In this document: piece after piece, positions 10,480 through 18,385 of the stretch
Numbering within the stretch: position 1 is the first letter of the stretch
Layout: every line of letters starts with the position of its first letter
From: Mesorhizobium loti
GTDB lineage: Bacteria; Pseudomonadota; Alphaproteobacteria; Rhizobiales; Rhizobiaceae
NCBI RefSeq assembly: GCF_013170705.1
Contig: NZ_CP033334.1
Location: 4,689,501-4,753,500, forward strand
DNA: 64,000 bases
Direction of reading: 5' to 3'
The notes under the pieces: model-generated
Seen by the model: only the letters and a program-made list of their open reading frames with translations
Told to the model about the DNA's origin: nothing
The model's database searches: none
Program-made: the position numbers and the translations under genes

Positions 10480-10543
10480 TTGTGCAATGCAGCAACAGAA
10501 GGGTGGTGCCCGGGACTCGTCGTCCCATGTCGTGAATGCACAA
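10480..10543. other. nested inverted repeats in divergent promoter region
   Basis: TTGTGCA (10480-10486) pairs with TGCACAA (10537-10543). Inside lies a smaller hairpin, GGGAC / GTCCC, around 10512-10526. The structure lies between ndh (-) and the cyclo-ligase gene (+) and could be an operator or a leader hairpin. I do not see the conserved features of 6S RNA, which often lies upstream of this enzyme gene. Confidence 0.35.
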
Positions 10544-10595
10544 GATGTATCGTGTCGCGAGGTATAGCGTCATCGAACACGCGATGAGGTGACGC

Positions 10596-11258
10596 ATGGC
10601 TAACGATCATGACGACCAGGGTCCGGCACAATATGCCTCGCCGCCCTGCTTCATGCATGAACTCGATCCCGCATTCCAGGCGCCGCTATCCGACTGGGCC
10701 GATGTGAGACGCTGGCGCAAAGCCGAGCGCGAGCGTCTCATCGCAGCGCGGCTGGCAGTTTCAGCCGACGCGCGAACGGGAATGTCCCATCGCATCGCCG
10801 AAGGGCTCGACGCGATCATCGGCGATATCGCCGGCCGCACGGTCAGCCTTTACTGGCCGTTTCGCGGCGAACCGGACCTGCGGCCGTGGATGGCGGCGAT
10901 CAATGAACGAGGCGGCCGCACCGCGCTGCCCATCGTGGTGGAGAAAGCGCAACCGCTGATCTTCCGCGCCTACAAACCAGGCGACCGGCTGGAGAAAGGC
11001 GTCTGGAACATCCCGATCCCGGCCGAGGGCGATCCCGTGCTGCCGGACATCGTCATCTCGCCGATCGTCGGCATCGATCCGACGAACTATCGCCTGGGCT
11101 ATGGCGGCGGCTTCTTCGACCGCACGCTGGCCGCCATGCCGTTCAAGCCACTGGTCATCGGAGTCGGCTACGAACTGCAGCGCATCGCGACCATCTATCC
11201 GCAGCCGCACGACATTCCGATGGACCGGATTGTCACGGAAGCCAGCCAGATGTGTTGA
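10596..11258 (+). CDS. 5-formyltetrahydrofolate cyclo-ligase
   Basis: Converts 5-formyl-THF with ATP to 5,10-methenyl-THF (folate one-carbon metabolism). A 220-residue protein with an N-terminal extension of about 35 residues before RRWRKAERERLIAARL. Family motifs: VSLYWPFRGEPDLRPWM near 85-101, ALPIVVEK near 109, GYGGGFFDRTLA near 169-180 (ATP/phosphate loop) and DIPMDRIVTE at the end. GAGGTGACGC precedes the ATG. Rhizobial members are of this length; gene names vary (fau, ygfA, fthC), so none is given. Confidence 0.92.
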   Translation: MANDHDDQGPAQYASPPCFMHELDPAFQAPLSDWADVRRWRKAERERLIAARLAVSADARTGMSHRIAEGLDAIIGDIAGRTVSLYWPFRGEPDLRPWMAAINERGGRTALPIVVEKAQPLIFRAYKPGDRLEKGVWNIPIPAEGDPVLPDIVISPIVGIDPTNYRLGYGGGFFDRTLAAMPFKPLVIGVGYELQRIATIYPQPHDIPMDRIVTEASQMC

Positions 11259-11390
11259 GATTCAGGTCAGCCGCGCCGAGAATGGCTGAGGGTCCGAGAA
11301 CCGGAACGGAGCGGAAATTTTGGTTCGTGGATGCCGGAAGCGCGGGACCTTGCCGTTCGCAGGCCGGCGTCACCTGAATATCAATGCCAT

Positions 11391-11864
11391 CTAAGCCATT
11401 TCCGGCTTCATCCCCATGGCGGTGCGGTCGACGATCTCACGCAAGGCAAAGGACGAGTTGATCTTGGTGACATGCGGCATGGCCGACAGCCATTCCTTGT
11501 GGATGCGCTCATAATCGACAAGGTCCTTTGCCGCGATGCGCAGGATGTAATCGTATTCGCCCGACATCAGGTGGCATGACAGCACGTTGGGGCACCGCTT
11601 GATCGCCGCCTCGAAATCCGACAGCGTTTTCTCGAACTGGCCCGATAGCGATATATGCACTATCGCCGTCATCTGGTGACCGAGTGCCGCATTGGAAAGC
11701 CGGGCGTGGTAGCCGCGGATGGTGCCGGATTTTTCCAGGTTGTCGAGCCGGCGCGAGCAGGCCGATTGCGACAGGCCAACCTTCTCGGCGAGCGCCGCGT
11801 TGGGTATCCTGCCATCCTTCTGCAATGTCTCGAGAATGGCGATATCGATCCTGTCGAGCGGCAT
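11391..11864 (-). CDS. Lrp/AsnC family transcriptional regulator (probable AldR-type)
   Basis: A 157-residue DNA-binding protein: winged helix-turn-helix at about 4-50 (DRIDIAILETLQKDGRIPNA, LSQSACSRRLDNLEKSG) and an AsnC/RAM ligand-binding domain at about 65-145. The ATG at 11864 gives the canonical MPLDRIDIAIL start; longer frames to 11906 add residues atypical of the family. It is divergent from alanine dehydrogenase, the arrangement in which such regulators sense alanine or another amino acid and activate ald. Palindromic TTGCG-containing sites occur in the shared intergenic region. Confidence 0.93.
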   Translation of the reverse strand: MPLDRIDIAILETLQKDGRIPNAALAEKVGLSQSACSRRLDNLEKSGTIRGYHARLSNAALGHQMTAIVHISLSGQFEKTLSDFEAAIKRCPNVLSCHLMSGEYDYILRIAAKDLVDYERIHKEWLSAMPHVTKINSSFALREIVDRTAMGMKPEMA

Positions 11865-11895
11865 TTTTCGTGAATCCTGCGAATATCCTGCCATT

Positions 11896-11953
11896 TTGCG
11901 CAACAATTATCGAAACCTGCCTGTCCGCGCAAGCGCATTCGCAAACACTTGCG
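11896..11953. promoter_or_regulatory. candidate AsnC/AldR operator cluster
   Basis: Two related elements lie between the divergent regulator and ald: the palindrome TTGCGCAA at 11896-11903 and CGCAA-ACAC-TTGCG at 11940-11953. A longer pair, GCGCAAG (11927-11933) and CTTGCGC (11948-11954), overlaps the second. Centre spacing is about 47 bp. The regulator assignment is inference from position. Confidence 0.5.
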
Positions 11954-12021
11954 CGCCGATTCGTGGTTCACTCAGACGATACAGGGAGTGAGCCCAAAAG
12001 GGCCCGGATCAGGAGAAGACA

Positions 12022-13137
12022 ATGCGCGTCGGCTGCCCCAAGGAAATCAAGAACCACGAATACCGTGTCGGCCTCACGCCCGGCTCGGTCCGCGAATATG
12101 TGGCGCACGGCCACGAAGTGCTGGTCGAGGCCGGTGCCGGTGCCGGCATTGGCGCCGATGACAACGCCTATCGAGCCGCCGGCGCCACCATCGCCAAGAC
12201 CGCAGCCGACGTGTTCGCAAAGTCGGACATGATCGTCAAGGTCAAGGAGCCGCAGCCCAATGAATGGGTGCAGCTGCGCGACGGCCAGATCCTGTACACC
12301 TATCTTCACCTGGCTCCGGATCCGGAGCAGACCAAGGGCCTGCTCGCTTCCGGCGTCACGGCGATAGCCTACGAAACCGTGACCGACGATCGTGGCGGCC
12401 TGCCGCTGCTCGCGCCGATGTCCGAAGTCGCCGGTCGCCTGTCGATCCAGGCCGGCGCCACGGCGCTGCAGAAGGCCAATGGCGGCCGTGGCATACTGCT
12501 TGGCGGCGTGCCCGGCGTGCTGCCGGGCAAGGTCACCGTGCTCGGCGGTGGCGTCGTCGGCTTGCATGCCGCCCGCATGGCTGCCGGCCTTGGCGCCGAC
12601 GTCACCATCATCGACCGGTCGATCCCGCGGCTACGCCAGCTCGACGACCTTTTCGCCGGCCGCGTGCACACCCGCTATTCGACCGTCGAGGCGCTCGAGG
12701 AAGAATGCTTCTCGGCCGACATCGTCGTCGGCGCCGTGCTGATCCCGGGCGCCGCGGCACCGAAGCTCGTCACCCGCGAAATGCTGTCGGGCATGAAGAA
12801 GGGCTCGGTGCTGGTCGACGTCGCCATCGACCAGGGCGGCTGCTTCGAGACCTCGCATGCGACGACTCACGCCGAGCCGACCTACGAGGTTGACGGCGTT
12901 ATCCATTACTGCGTCGCCAACATGCCAGGTGCCGTGCCGGTCACCTCGGCCCATGCGCTGAACAATGCGACGCTGCACTACGGCCTGCAGCTCGCCGACA
13001 AGGGCCTGAAAGCGCTGGTCGACGACCATCATTTGCGCAACGGCCTCAACGTCCACAAGGGCAAGATCACCAACCGGGCGGTCGCCGAGGCGCTCGGCTA
13101 CGAACTGGCCGAGCCGAAGGCCGTTCTGGCCGCCTGA
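12022..13137 (+). CDS. ald: alanine dehydrogenase
   Basis: NAD-dependent interconversion of L-alanine and pyruvate plus ammonia. The 371 residues and the [20 protein letters not shown] start are the family pattern. The substrate-site Lys75 (in IVKVKEP) and His96 (in YTYLHLAPD) are present. The Rossmann NAD motif is [20 protein letters not shown] near 173-192 with Asp/Arg in IIDRSIPRL, and the [18 protein letters not shown] segment lies near 300. CAGGAGAAGACA precedes the ATG. In rhizobia this enzyme matters for alanine catabolism and for alanine export by bacteroids. Confidence 0.97.
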   Translation: MRVGCPKEIKNHEYRVGLTPGSVREYVAHGHEVLVEAGAGAGIGADDNAYRAAGATIAKTAADVFAKSDMIVKVKEPQPNEWVQLRDGQILYTYLHLAPDPEQTKGLLASGVTAIAYETVTDDRGGLPLLAPMSEVAGRLSIQAGATALQKANGGRGILLGGVPGVLPGKVTVLGGGVVGLHAARMAAGLGADVTIIDRSIPRLRQLDDLFAGRVHTRYSTVEALEEECFSADIVVGAVLIPGAAAPKLVTREMLSGMKKGSVLVDVAIDQGGCFETSHATTHAEPTYEVDGVIHYCVANMPGAVPVTSAHALNNATLHYGLQLADKGLKALVDDHHLRNGLNVHKGKITNRAVAEALGYELAEPKAVLAA

Positions 13138-13170
13138 TACACCCAGAAAAAGTCAACTTACGGATTGTTG

Positions 13171-13198
13171 CCCGCCGGTTCTCTCCGGCGGGCTTTTT
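13171..13198 (+). terminator. rho-independent terminator of ald
   Basis: CCCGCCGG, loop TTCTCT, CCGGCGGG, then CTTTTTG, starting 33 bases after the ald stop. Confidence 0.88.
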
Positions 13199-13349
13199 GC
13201 TGGCCCATCCAGGCCGATAAGCCCGATTACCCGGCAGATCGGTGTCCGCTGCAGAGGCAGGTTGCCCGAGACTGTTGCATTTTTGTCATACCCAAATTGA
13301 CAGACTCCCTGTTAGGAACAGCCCGGGTTTATTATTAGGGGTACGGGCT

Positions 13350-14624
13350 ATGCTTACTCGCGTTTCCGCGAAATCTTTTCTCCTCGGTGCTGTTTCTGTC
13401 GTGGCGCTAATGTCCGCGGCCCACGCGGCAGACGTTGTACAGCCGGTCGAGGCAAGCGGCTTCAACTGGAGCGGCGCCTATATCGGCATCGGCGGCGGCT
13501 TTGGCGCGACCGTGCACAAGGTCAGCGCTCCGGGTGCAAGCTTCAACGGCATCGGTGGGAACGGCGTGTTCGGCGAACTGACCGCCGGCTATGACTACAT
13601 GGTCAACGAGCGTTTCCTGCTCGGCGGTTTCATCGATGCCAACTACGGCAATATCGGCCCTTCGCTGAGCGTTCCAGGTGCCGATATCGACCTCACGAAT
13701 TCCTACGGCTTCGACGTCGGCCTGCGCGCCGGCTATCTCCTCAATCCGAGCACGCTCGGCTATGTGCTCGGCGGCTACAGCTGGCAGCATTTCAAGCTGG
13801 ACGGGTCTGGCGACGCCGATGGGCTCGATTTCACCGAGAATCGCGGCGGCTATGTTCTTGGCGTCGGCATGGAAACCGTGCTGCGCGGCAACTGGACGCT
13901 CAAGACCGAATATCGTTATGCCGACTACGGCGACAAGTCGGTTCTTGACTTCGGCGCCGGCTCGCTGAACGTGGAGCCGTCAACGCACACGTTCCATGTT
14001 GCTGCCAACTATCGCTTTGGCGCTCAGAATGGCGGCGGCGCTTCTTTCGTGGCTCCAGCCTACAACTGGACCGGCTTCTACGTTGGTGGCGCGCTTGGCG
14101 CCGGCACAATGGTGCATGATCTGACTCTCGGCGGCGCACTTGAGCTGAATGGCATCGGGGGCGAAGGTGTCTTCGGTGAAGGCAGCATCGGCTACGACCA
14201 TGATTTCGGCACCTGGGTCGCGGGTGTCCAGCTTGACGGTCGCTACTCAGGCATCCGGACCAAGCTCGATATTTTTGGCGGATCGATCAAGGGTGACGCC
14301 GACTATGGATTCGATGCGCTCGCCCGAGTCGGCGCCAAGGTCAATGAGTCGACGCTTGCCTATGTGATCGGGGGCTATAGCTGGCAGCACTTCAACCTCC
14401 ATGCATCTGCACCTGGCGGCCCCAGCGGCGATATCTATGACTGGGGTTCCAGTGGCTTCTCGGTTGGCGGTGGTCTTGAAACGGCCGTTTCCAACAATAT
14501 GACCGTTGGCCTCGAATACCGCTATTCGCAGTATGCGAAGGAAGATTTCGGCTCCGACGGCATCTTGGAAGATACCCCTTCGTTCCAGACCGTGCGTCTG
14601 GGCTTGAAGTACAAGTTCAACTAA
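13350..14624 (+). CDS. outer-membrane beta-barrel protein with two tandem barrel units
   Basis: A 424-residue exported protein. The signal peptide MLTRVSAKSFLLGAVSVVAL... ends at AHAA near residue 24. Two homologous units follow: about 33-225 (FNWSGAYIGIGGGFG to FHVAANYRFG) and about 236-424 (YNWTGFYVGGALGAG to RLGLKYKFN, with the typical terminal aromatic-Lys-Phe-Asn). Both units contain LGGYSWQHF-like or IGGYSWQHFNL and EYRYADYG / EYRYSQYA. Each resembles the 8-stranded Omp25/Ropb-type barrel of Rhizobiales (about 200 residues), so this gene looks like an internal duplication. A TTGACA at 13297-13302 may be part of its promoter, and AGGGG lies 10 bases before the ATG. Confidence 0.88.
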   Translation: MLTRVSAKSFLLGAVSVVALMSAAHAADVVQPVEASGFNWSGAYIGIGGGFGATVHKVSAPGASFNGIGGNGVFGELTAGYDYMVNERFLLGGFIDANYGNIGPSLSVPGADIDLTNSYGFDVGLRAGYLLNPSTLGYVLGGYSWQHFKLDGSGDADGLDFTENRGGYVLGVGMETVLRGNWTLKTEYRYADYGDKSVLDFGAGSLNVEPSTHTFHVAANYRFGAQNGGGASFVAPAYNWTGFYVGGALGAGTMVHDLTLGGALELNGIGGEGVFGEGSIGYDHDFGTWVAGVQLDGRYSGIRTKLDIFGGSIKGDADYGFDALARVGAKVNESTLAYVIGGYSWQHFNLHASAPGGPSGDIYDWGSSGFSVGGGLETAVSNNMTVGLEYRYSQYAKEDFGSDGILEDTPSFQTVRLGLKYKFN

Positions 14625-14648
14625 AAGGCCCTCCAGGCAATAGTTGCA

Positions 14649-14676
14649 GCCCGTCGGCCCAGCCGGCGGGCTTTTT
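14649..14676 (+). terminator. rho-independent terminator of the barrel gene
   Basis: GCCCGTCGG / CCGGCGGGC (one T-G pair), 5-base loop, then TTTTT, 24 bases after the stop. Confidence 0.85.
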
Positions 14677-14851
14677 CTTTGCGTTGAAGACTTTCGTGCT
14701 GAACAGCAACAAAAAAGCGGAGCCAAAGCCCCGCTTCCTCGATATCGGGATTGCCGCCGGTTCATCCGCGGTCGGCCAATCCATCGACAATCGCTTTCTA
14801 TCGTATCTATGCGACGGGAGTACGACAGAGCTTTCTGCCGGTCCGCGCGGT

Positions 14852-15322
14852 TCAGGCCCGTTCGATCCGGCATTGATAGCAGTTGTTGCGCGCCGAGCGG
14901 ACATGCACATAGGCAATATCGTCGCGCTCGAACAAGGTCTCGGCCCTTGCGGCAATCGCCCCGGTCGGGGTCACAGCGCCGCTGCCGTAGACGATGCGGT
15001 CGTCCCTACCATAGCCGCGCACGATGTAGTCCGGACTTTCGAGGATTTCGGGTAGCGCATTTGTCTCGGCCGCGCGCTCGCAGTCTTCCGCATGCAGGAA
15101 GATCGGGCCGGTCTCGGCATAGGGTTGAAGACGCGGGAAAGGCCGGAAAGCCAGGACAAGATAGGCGTCGCCGGCTGCGATGTTCTTGAGACAGTGCCTG
15201 CAAGGTACGCCATCGCCGTCGGAGATGTTCCGCTCTGGCGTGTGGCCGTAAGCATCGGGTCCACCACGCTGCAGGGCTCTGACATGTTCGGTGGATAGCG
15301 CCTTGAACTGAATGGTCATCAT
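14852..15322 (-). CDS. DUF1203 family protein
   Basis: A 156-residue protein of a family without assigned function. The N-terminus MMTIQFKALSTEHVRALQRG, the C-R-H-C pair (GVPCRHCLKNIAAGDAYLVL near 39-58), FLHAEDCERA near 75 and the C-terminal VRSARNNCYQCRIERA are the recognised family features; the cysteine pairs suggest metal binding or disulfides but this is not shown. GGAG lies 8 bases before the ATG; a second ATG follows at 15319. Monocistronic. Confidence 0.85.
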   Translation of the reverse strand: MMTIQFKALSTEHVRALQRGGPDAYGHTPERNISDGDGVPCRHCLKNIAAGDAYLVLAFRPFPRLQPYAETGPIFLHAEDCERAAETNALPEILESPDYIVRGYGRDDRIVYGSGAVTPTGAIAARAETLFERDDIAYVHVRSARNNCYQCRIERA

Positions 15323-15395
15323 GTAGATCTCCGGCTCGTCGACCGGAAATTATGGGCTCTGGCCGATGCGTCCCACCCGATTCTTGCCAAGGATC

Positions 15396-15429
15396 GAGGG
15401 ACCGATCCGATGTCTGCGATCGATCCCTC
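15396..15429 (-). terminator. hairpin downstream of OmpA-domain gene
   Basis: GAGGGACCGATC (15396-15407) pairs with GATCGATCCCTC (15418-15429) with one G-T pair. It lies about 70 bases beyond the stop of the minus-strand OmpA-domain gene. No clear T-tract follows, so its role as a terminator is uncertain. Confidence 0.35.
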
Positions 15430-15498
15430 ATGCCAACAACACTGATCGCGCCAGATCCATGAGATAAGCCGGCCAGATAAAGCCAGCGAAACCCCGAA

Positions 15499-16056
15499 TC
15501 AGCGGATGAAATCGTCGAAGCGCCGCAACGTCACCCTGCGATTCTGCCAGTTTTCGTTCTGCGTCGGCACGAGCAGGAACTCCTCGCCGTAGCCGACGGT
15601 CTCAAGGGCATAGCCGGGCACGCCGAATTCGCGCACCAGCGTGCGCTTCAGCGAGGCGGCGCGCTGTTCGGACAGTACCTGGTTCGACTGAAAGGATCCG
15701 ACGGCATCGGTATGCCCCTCGATCAGCACGCGCGCACCGGGATCGCGGCGCAGGATGCGCCGGAGCGCATTGGCGATAGTCTCGATCTTGTCGTATTGCG
15801 AGCCGGAAATCGCTGCCGAGCCGAATGCGAAATTGATCGACTGGATGTCGATCGAGCGCGCCATGCGGCGCAGATCCGGCCGGCGCTTGAATTCGCGGAT
15901 GGTGACGCGCTCGTTCGGCCGCAGCTTCACCCGGGGCGCCGCCTCCAGCTTGCGCTCGATCGTGGCGGCGGAAGGCGTCGTCGCCTGGGCGGCGGCAAGG
16001 CTCGGCATGGCAATCGCAGCGATCAGCGCGGCGGCCAGTGTACGGCGTGTCAGCAT
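15499..16056 (-). CDS. OmpA/MotB-domain envelope protein
   Basis: A 185-residue exported protein. The signal peptide MLTRRTLAAALIAAIAMPSL ends near AAAQA. The C-terminal OmpA-like peptidoglycan-binding domain spans about 70-180: INFAFGSAAISGSQYDKIET, then IEGHTDAVGSFQSNQVLSEQ and RAASLKRTL, with Asp in GHTD and the conserved Arg in LSEQRA. The middle region (PNERVTIREFKRRPDLRRMA) is basic. GAAGGAGAAAAGAT precedes the ATG. No beta-barrel is present, so it is a periplasmic cell-wall tether rather than a porin. Confidence 0.92.
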   Translation of the reverse strand: MLTRRTLAAALIAAIAMPSLAAAQATTPSAATIERKLEAAPRVKLRPNERVTIREFKRRPDLRRMARSIDIQSINFAFGSAAISGSQYDKIETIANALRRILRRDPGARVLIEGHTDAVGSFQSNQVLSEQRAASLKRTLVREFGVPGYALETVGYGEEFLLVPTQNENWQNRRVTLRRFDDFIR

Positions 16057-16155
16057 ATCTTTTCTCCTTCGGCATCTGCCGCATTGACGATGCGGGCAAC
16101 ATGCCAAAGGCAGGCTGAAGCGCCGATGAACGAAAGGTTCAGATTCCCGGTGGCG

Positions 16156-16728
16156 TTACGGCCGCATGACGCTGGCCGAACGCTCGGCGAAAGGCAACGG
16201 GTGCACGACCTCTTTCTTCTGCGCGACCGGCCTGAAACCGAGCTTCTGGTAAAGTGGGAGTGCCGCCGGGTGGTCAAGCGTACAGGTTTGGACCGTCACC
16301 CGTTTCGGCCCATATGCCCACGCGGCCGCAATCGCCGAACCCAGGAACCAGCGGCCGAGGCCCTGCCCGGTGGCATGTTCCATCATGCCGAAATAGGCAA
16401 GTTCGACTTCCTCCGGCAAATGCGGCTTGATGTCGAAGAAACCCGCCGGCGCGCCGTCGAGATAAAGCACCCTGATGTCGCGATCCTCACGGTGGATGCC
16501 GGCCGAAAGTTCATCGTCATTCAGCCTGAGAACATTCACCCAGTGCCATTTGCGTCCAACCCGGTCCATCAGGTAGCGATAAAAATGCAAGGGAATGTCC
16601 CTGGTCTTCAATAGCGCAACCTGCCGGTTGTAGGGCACTGGCGGCGAGACGGCAGGAGGGGCATGCATTTCTAGAAAAGTCACCGTGACTTCAATATCCT
16701 GCAGCACGCCGTTTTCCATCGCGTTCAT
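16156..16728 (-). CDS. GNAT family N-acetyltransferase
   Basis: A 190-residue protein with the GNAT acetyl-CoA fold: EVELAYFGMMEHATGQGLGR, then WFLGSAIAAAWA (motif A, GQGLGR phosphate loop near 126-131) and LPLYQKLGFRPV (motif B near 163). The ATG at 16728 overlaps the sseA stop by 4 bases (ATGA), which fixes the start and implies coupled translation. The substrate is unknown; pairing with a mercaptopyruvate sulfurtransferase does not define it. Confidence 0.88.
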   Translation of the reverse strand: MNAMENGVLQDIEVTVTFLEMHAPPAVSPPVPYNRQVALLKTRDIPLHFYRYLMDRVGRKWHWVNVLRLNDDELSAGIHREDRDIRVLYLDGAPAGFFDIKPHLPEEVELAYFGMMEHATGQGLGRWFLGSAIAAAWAYGPKRVTVQTCTLDHPAALPLYQKLGFRPVAQKKEVVHPLPFAERSASVMRP

Positions 16729-17606
16729 TCCTTGCCAGTTTTCGCTGGGCCGGTCTTCGCGGGGCCAGTTGCGACAGGTGTGTCGGAGAGCCCGCCCCAC
16801 TCGGTCCATGAGCCGTCATAGAGCCTGTTGTCGGTGTGGCCAAGCGTCTCCAGGGCGAGCGTAATCACCGCTGCGGTGACACCGGAGCCGCAAGACGTGA
16901 CGATGGGCTTCGACAGGTCAATGCCGGCATCCTCGATCACCTTGCGCAAACGGTCCTTCGACAGCAGCGAACCATTCTCCGACAGTGCGGAATACGGCAC
17001 ATTGCGCGCACCCGGCATATGGCCTGAACGGACGCCGGCACGGGGTTCGGGCTCCGCACCGGTGAAGCGGCCGGGTCCACGGGCATCGGCAATCTGGCTG
17101 GCGCCGGTTTCGACGATCCGGCGCATGTCCGCGAGGCTGGCGACGCGACCGGGGTCGAAATCGGCGTGGAACACACTCGGCGCGATCCTTGTCGGCTCGG
17201 CCGTGACGGGCCGCCCGGCCGCCTTCCAACCGTCGAAGCCGCCGTCGAGAATGTAGACCTGGAAAACACCCATGATGCGGAACATCCACCATGCCCGGGG
17301 TGCCGAGAAGAACCCCGGACCGTCATAAATGACGATGGTGTCGTCGGCCGAGACGCCCATCGCTCCGACATATTGCGCGAAATGCCGAGGCGACGGCAGC
17401 GTATGCGGCAAGGCGGCGTCAGGATCCGAAACCGCATCCTGGTCCAGAAAGCGGGCGCCGGGGATGTGGGCGGCTTCATACTCGGCACGCGCGTCACGCT
17501 TCTGCGCCGGCAAGTACCAGGATGCGTCCACGATTGTCAGGCCGGGCTCGCCCAGGCGTCCCTGCAGCCAGTCCGCATCGACGATAAAAGGACTGTCTTC
17601 TGCCAT
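16725..17606 (-). CDS. sseA: 3-mercaptopyruvate sulfurtransferase
   Basis: Transfers sulfur from 3-mercaptopyruvate to a thiol acceptor or cyanide. The 293 residues contain two rhodanese domains (about 8-130 and 155-280). The catalytic Cys239 sits in CGSGVTA, the loop sequence typical of mercaptopyruvate sulfurtransferases rather than thiosulfate sulfurtransferases (CRKGVTA). Arg in APRAWW and the GSWTEWG segment are also conserved. CGGGAGAACCAAAA precedes the ATG at 17606. The extreme C-terminus is a short GPAKT repeat. Part of a cysteine/sulfur gene group with alaX and cysK on the same strand. Confidence 0.94.
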   Translation of the reverse strand: MAEDSPFIVDADWLQGRLGEPGLTIVDASWYLPAQKRDARAEYEAAHIPGARFLDQDAVSDPDAALPHTLPSPRHFAQYVGAMGVSADDTIVIYDGPGFFSAPRAWWMFRIMGVFQVYILDGGFDGWKAAGRPVTAEPTRIAPSVFHADFDPGRVASLADMRRIVETGASQIADARGPGRFTGAEPEPRAGVRSGHMPGARNVPYSALSENGSLLSKDRLRKVIEDAGIDLSKPIVTSCGSGVTAAVITLALETLGHTDNRLYDGSWTEWGGLSDTPVATGPAKTGPAKTGKE

Positions 17607-17641
17607 TTTTGGTTCTCCCGGGTAAGGCAAAGGGTTACGTG

Positions 17642-18385
17642 TCAGACGGCCGGCATCGGGCCGAAGCGGATGCGGAAGCGCCTGTTCTCACGGCCTTTCT
17701 TTTCGATCTTGCCAATGTGGATTTCGCCGATTTCGCGCGTGCTTTTCACATGCGTGCCGCCGCAAGGCTGGCTGTCGACCGTGCCATTCTCACCGATGCA
17801 GACCAGGCGGATCTTGCCGGTGCCGACCGGCGGCCGGACGTTCTTGGACTTCACCAGGCCGGGATTCGCGGCGAGTTCCTCGTCGCTGATCAGCCTGGTG
17901 AAAATCGGATGATCGGCCCGCACCAGATCCATCAGCCTCGCGGTCACCTCTTCCCTGGTGAAGCTGGCGTCCGGAATGTCGAAATCGACACGGCTGTCGT
18001 CCTCGGAAACCGCGGCACCCGTGATCGGGAACGGGCAAACGACTGTGAGCAGGTGACAGGCCGCGTGCATGCGCATCAACAGGTGCCGGCGTTCCCAGTC
18101 GATGACGAGTTTGACCTTCTCGCCAGCCGCCGGGGCCGCCTGCTCGGGCGCCGGCACATGGATTATCTCGTCCTTGGTCTCACCCGTGATGGTGGCTGCG
18201 ATGGCGATGCGACTGCCATCGGCACGCTCGAGATAGCCGGTGTCTCCCGGCTGGCCGCCCGAGGTGGCGTAGAAGATCGTCCGATCGAGAACGATGCCGC
18301 CGCGATCGTTGACGGCAACGACAGCCGCATCCGCCGTGCGGAGATAGGCATCGTCGCGAAACAGCGCTTCCGTTTTGTGCGCCAT
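17642..18385 (-). CDS. AlaX-type alanyl-tRNA editing protein
   Basis: A free-standing homologue of the AlaRS editing domain that hydrolyses mischarged Ser- or Gly-tRNA(Ala). 247 residues. Zinc ligands are visible: H107 and H111 (HAACH) and the CGGTH motif near 208-212. N-terminal features RTIFYATSGGQPGDTGYLER (about 35-54) match the second AlaX subtype. The ATG at 18385 overlaps the cysK stop by one base (TGATG), so the pair is translationally coupled. Stop 35 bases before sseA's start. Confidence 0.93.
   Translation of the reverse strand: MAHKTEALFRDDAYLRTADAAVVAVNDRGGIVLDRTIFYATSGGQPGDTGYLERADGSRIAIAATITGETKDEIIHVPAPEQAAPAAGEKVKLVIDWERRHLLMRMHAACHLLTVVCPFPITGAAVSEDDSRVDFDIPDASFTREEVTARLMDLVRADHPIFTRLISDEELAANPGLVKSKNVRPPVGTGKIRLVCIGENGTVDSQPCGGTHVKSTREIGEIHIGKIEKKGRENRRFRIRFGPMPAV

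Noticed and set aside
10441..10595. 6S RNA upstream of the cyclo-ligase gene
   Set aside because: The genomic position is where 6S RNA often lies, but the region is short, the gene on the other side is ndh, and the long 6S-like stem with central bubble is not visible.
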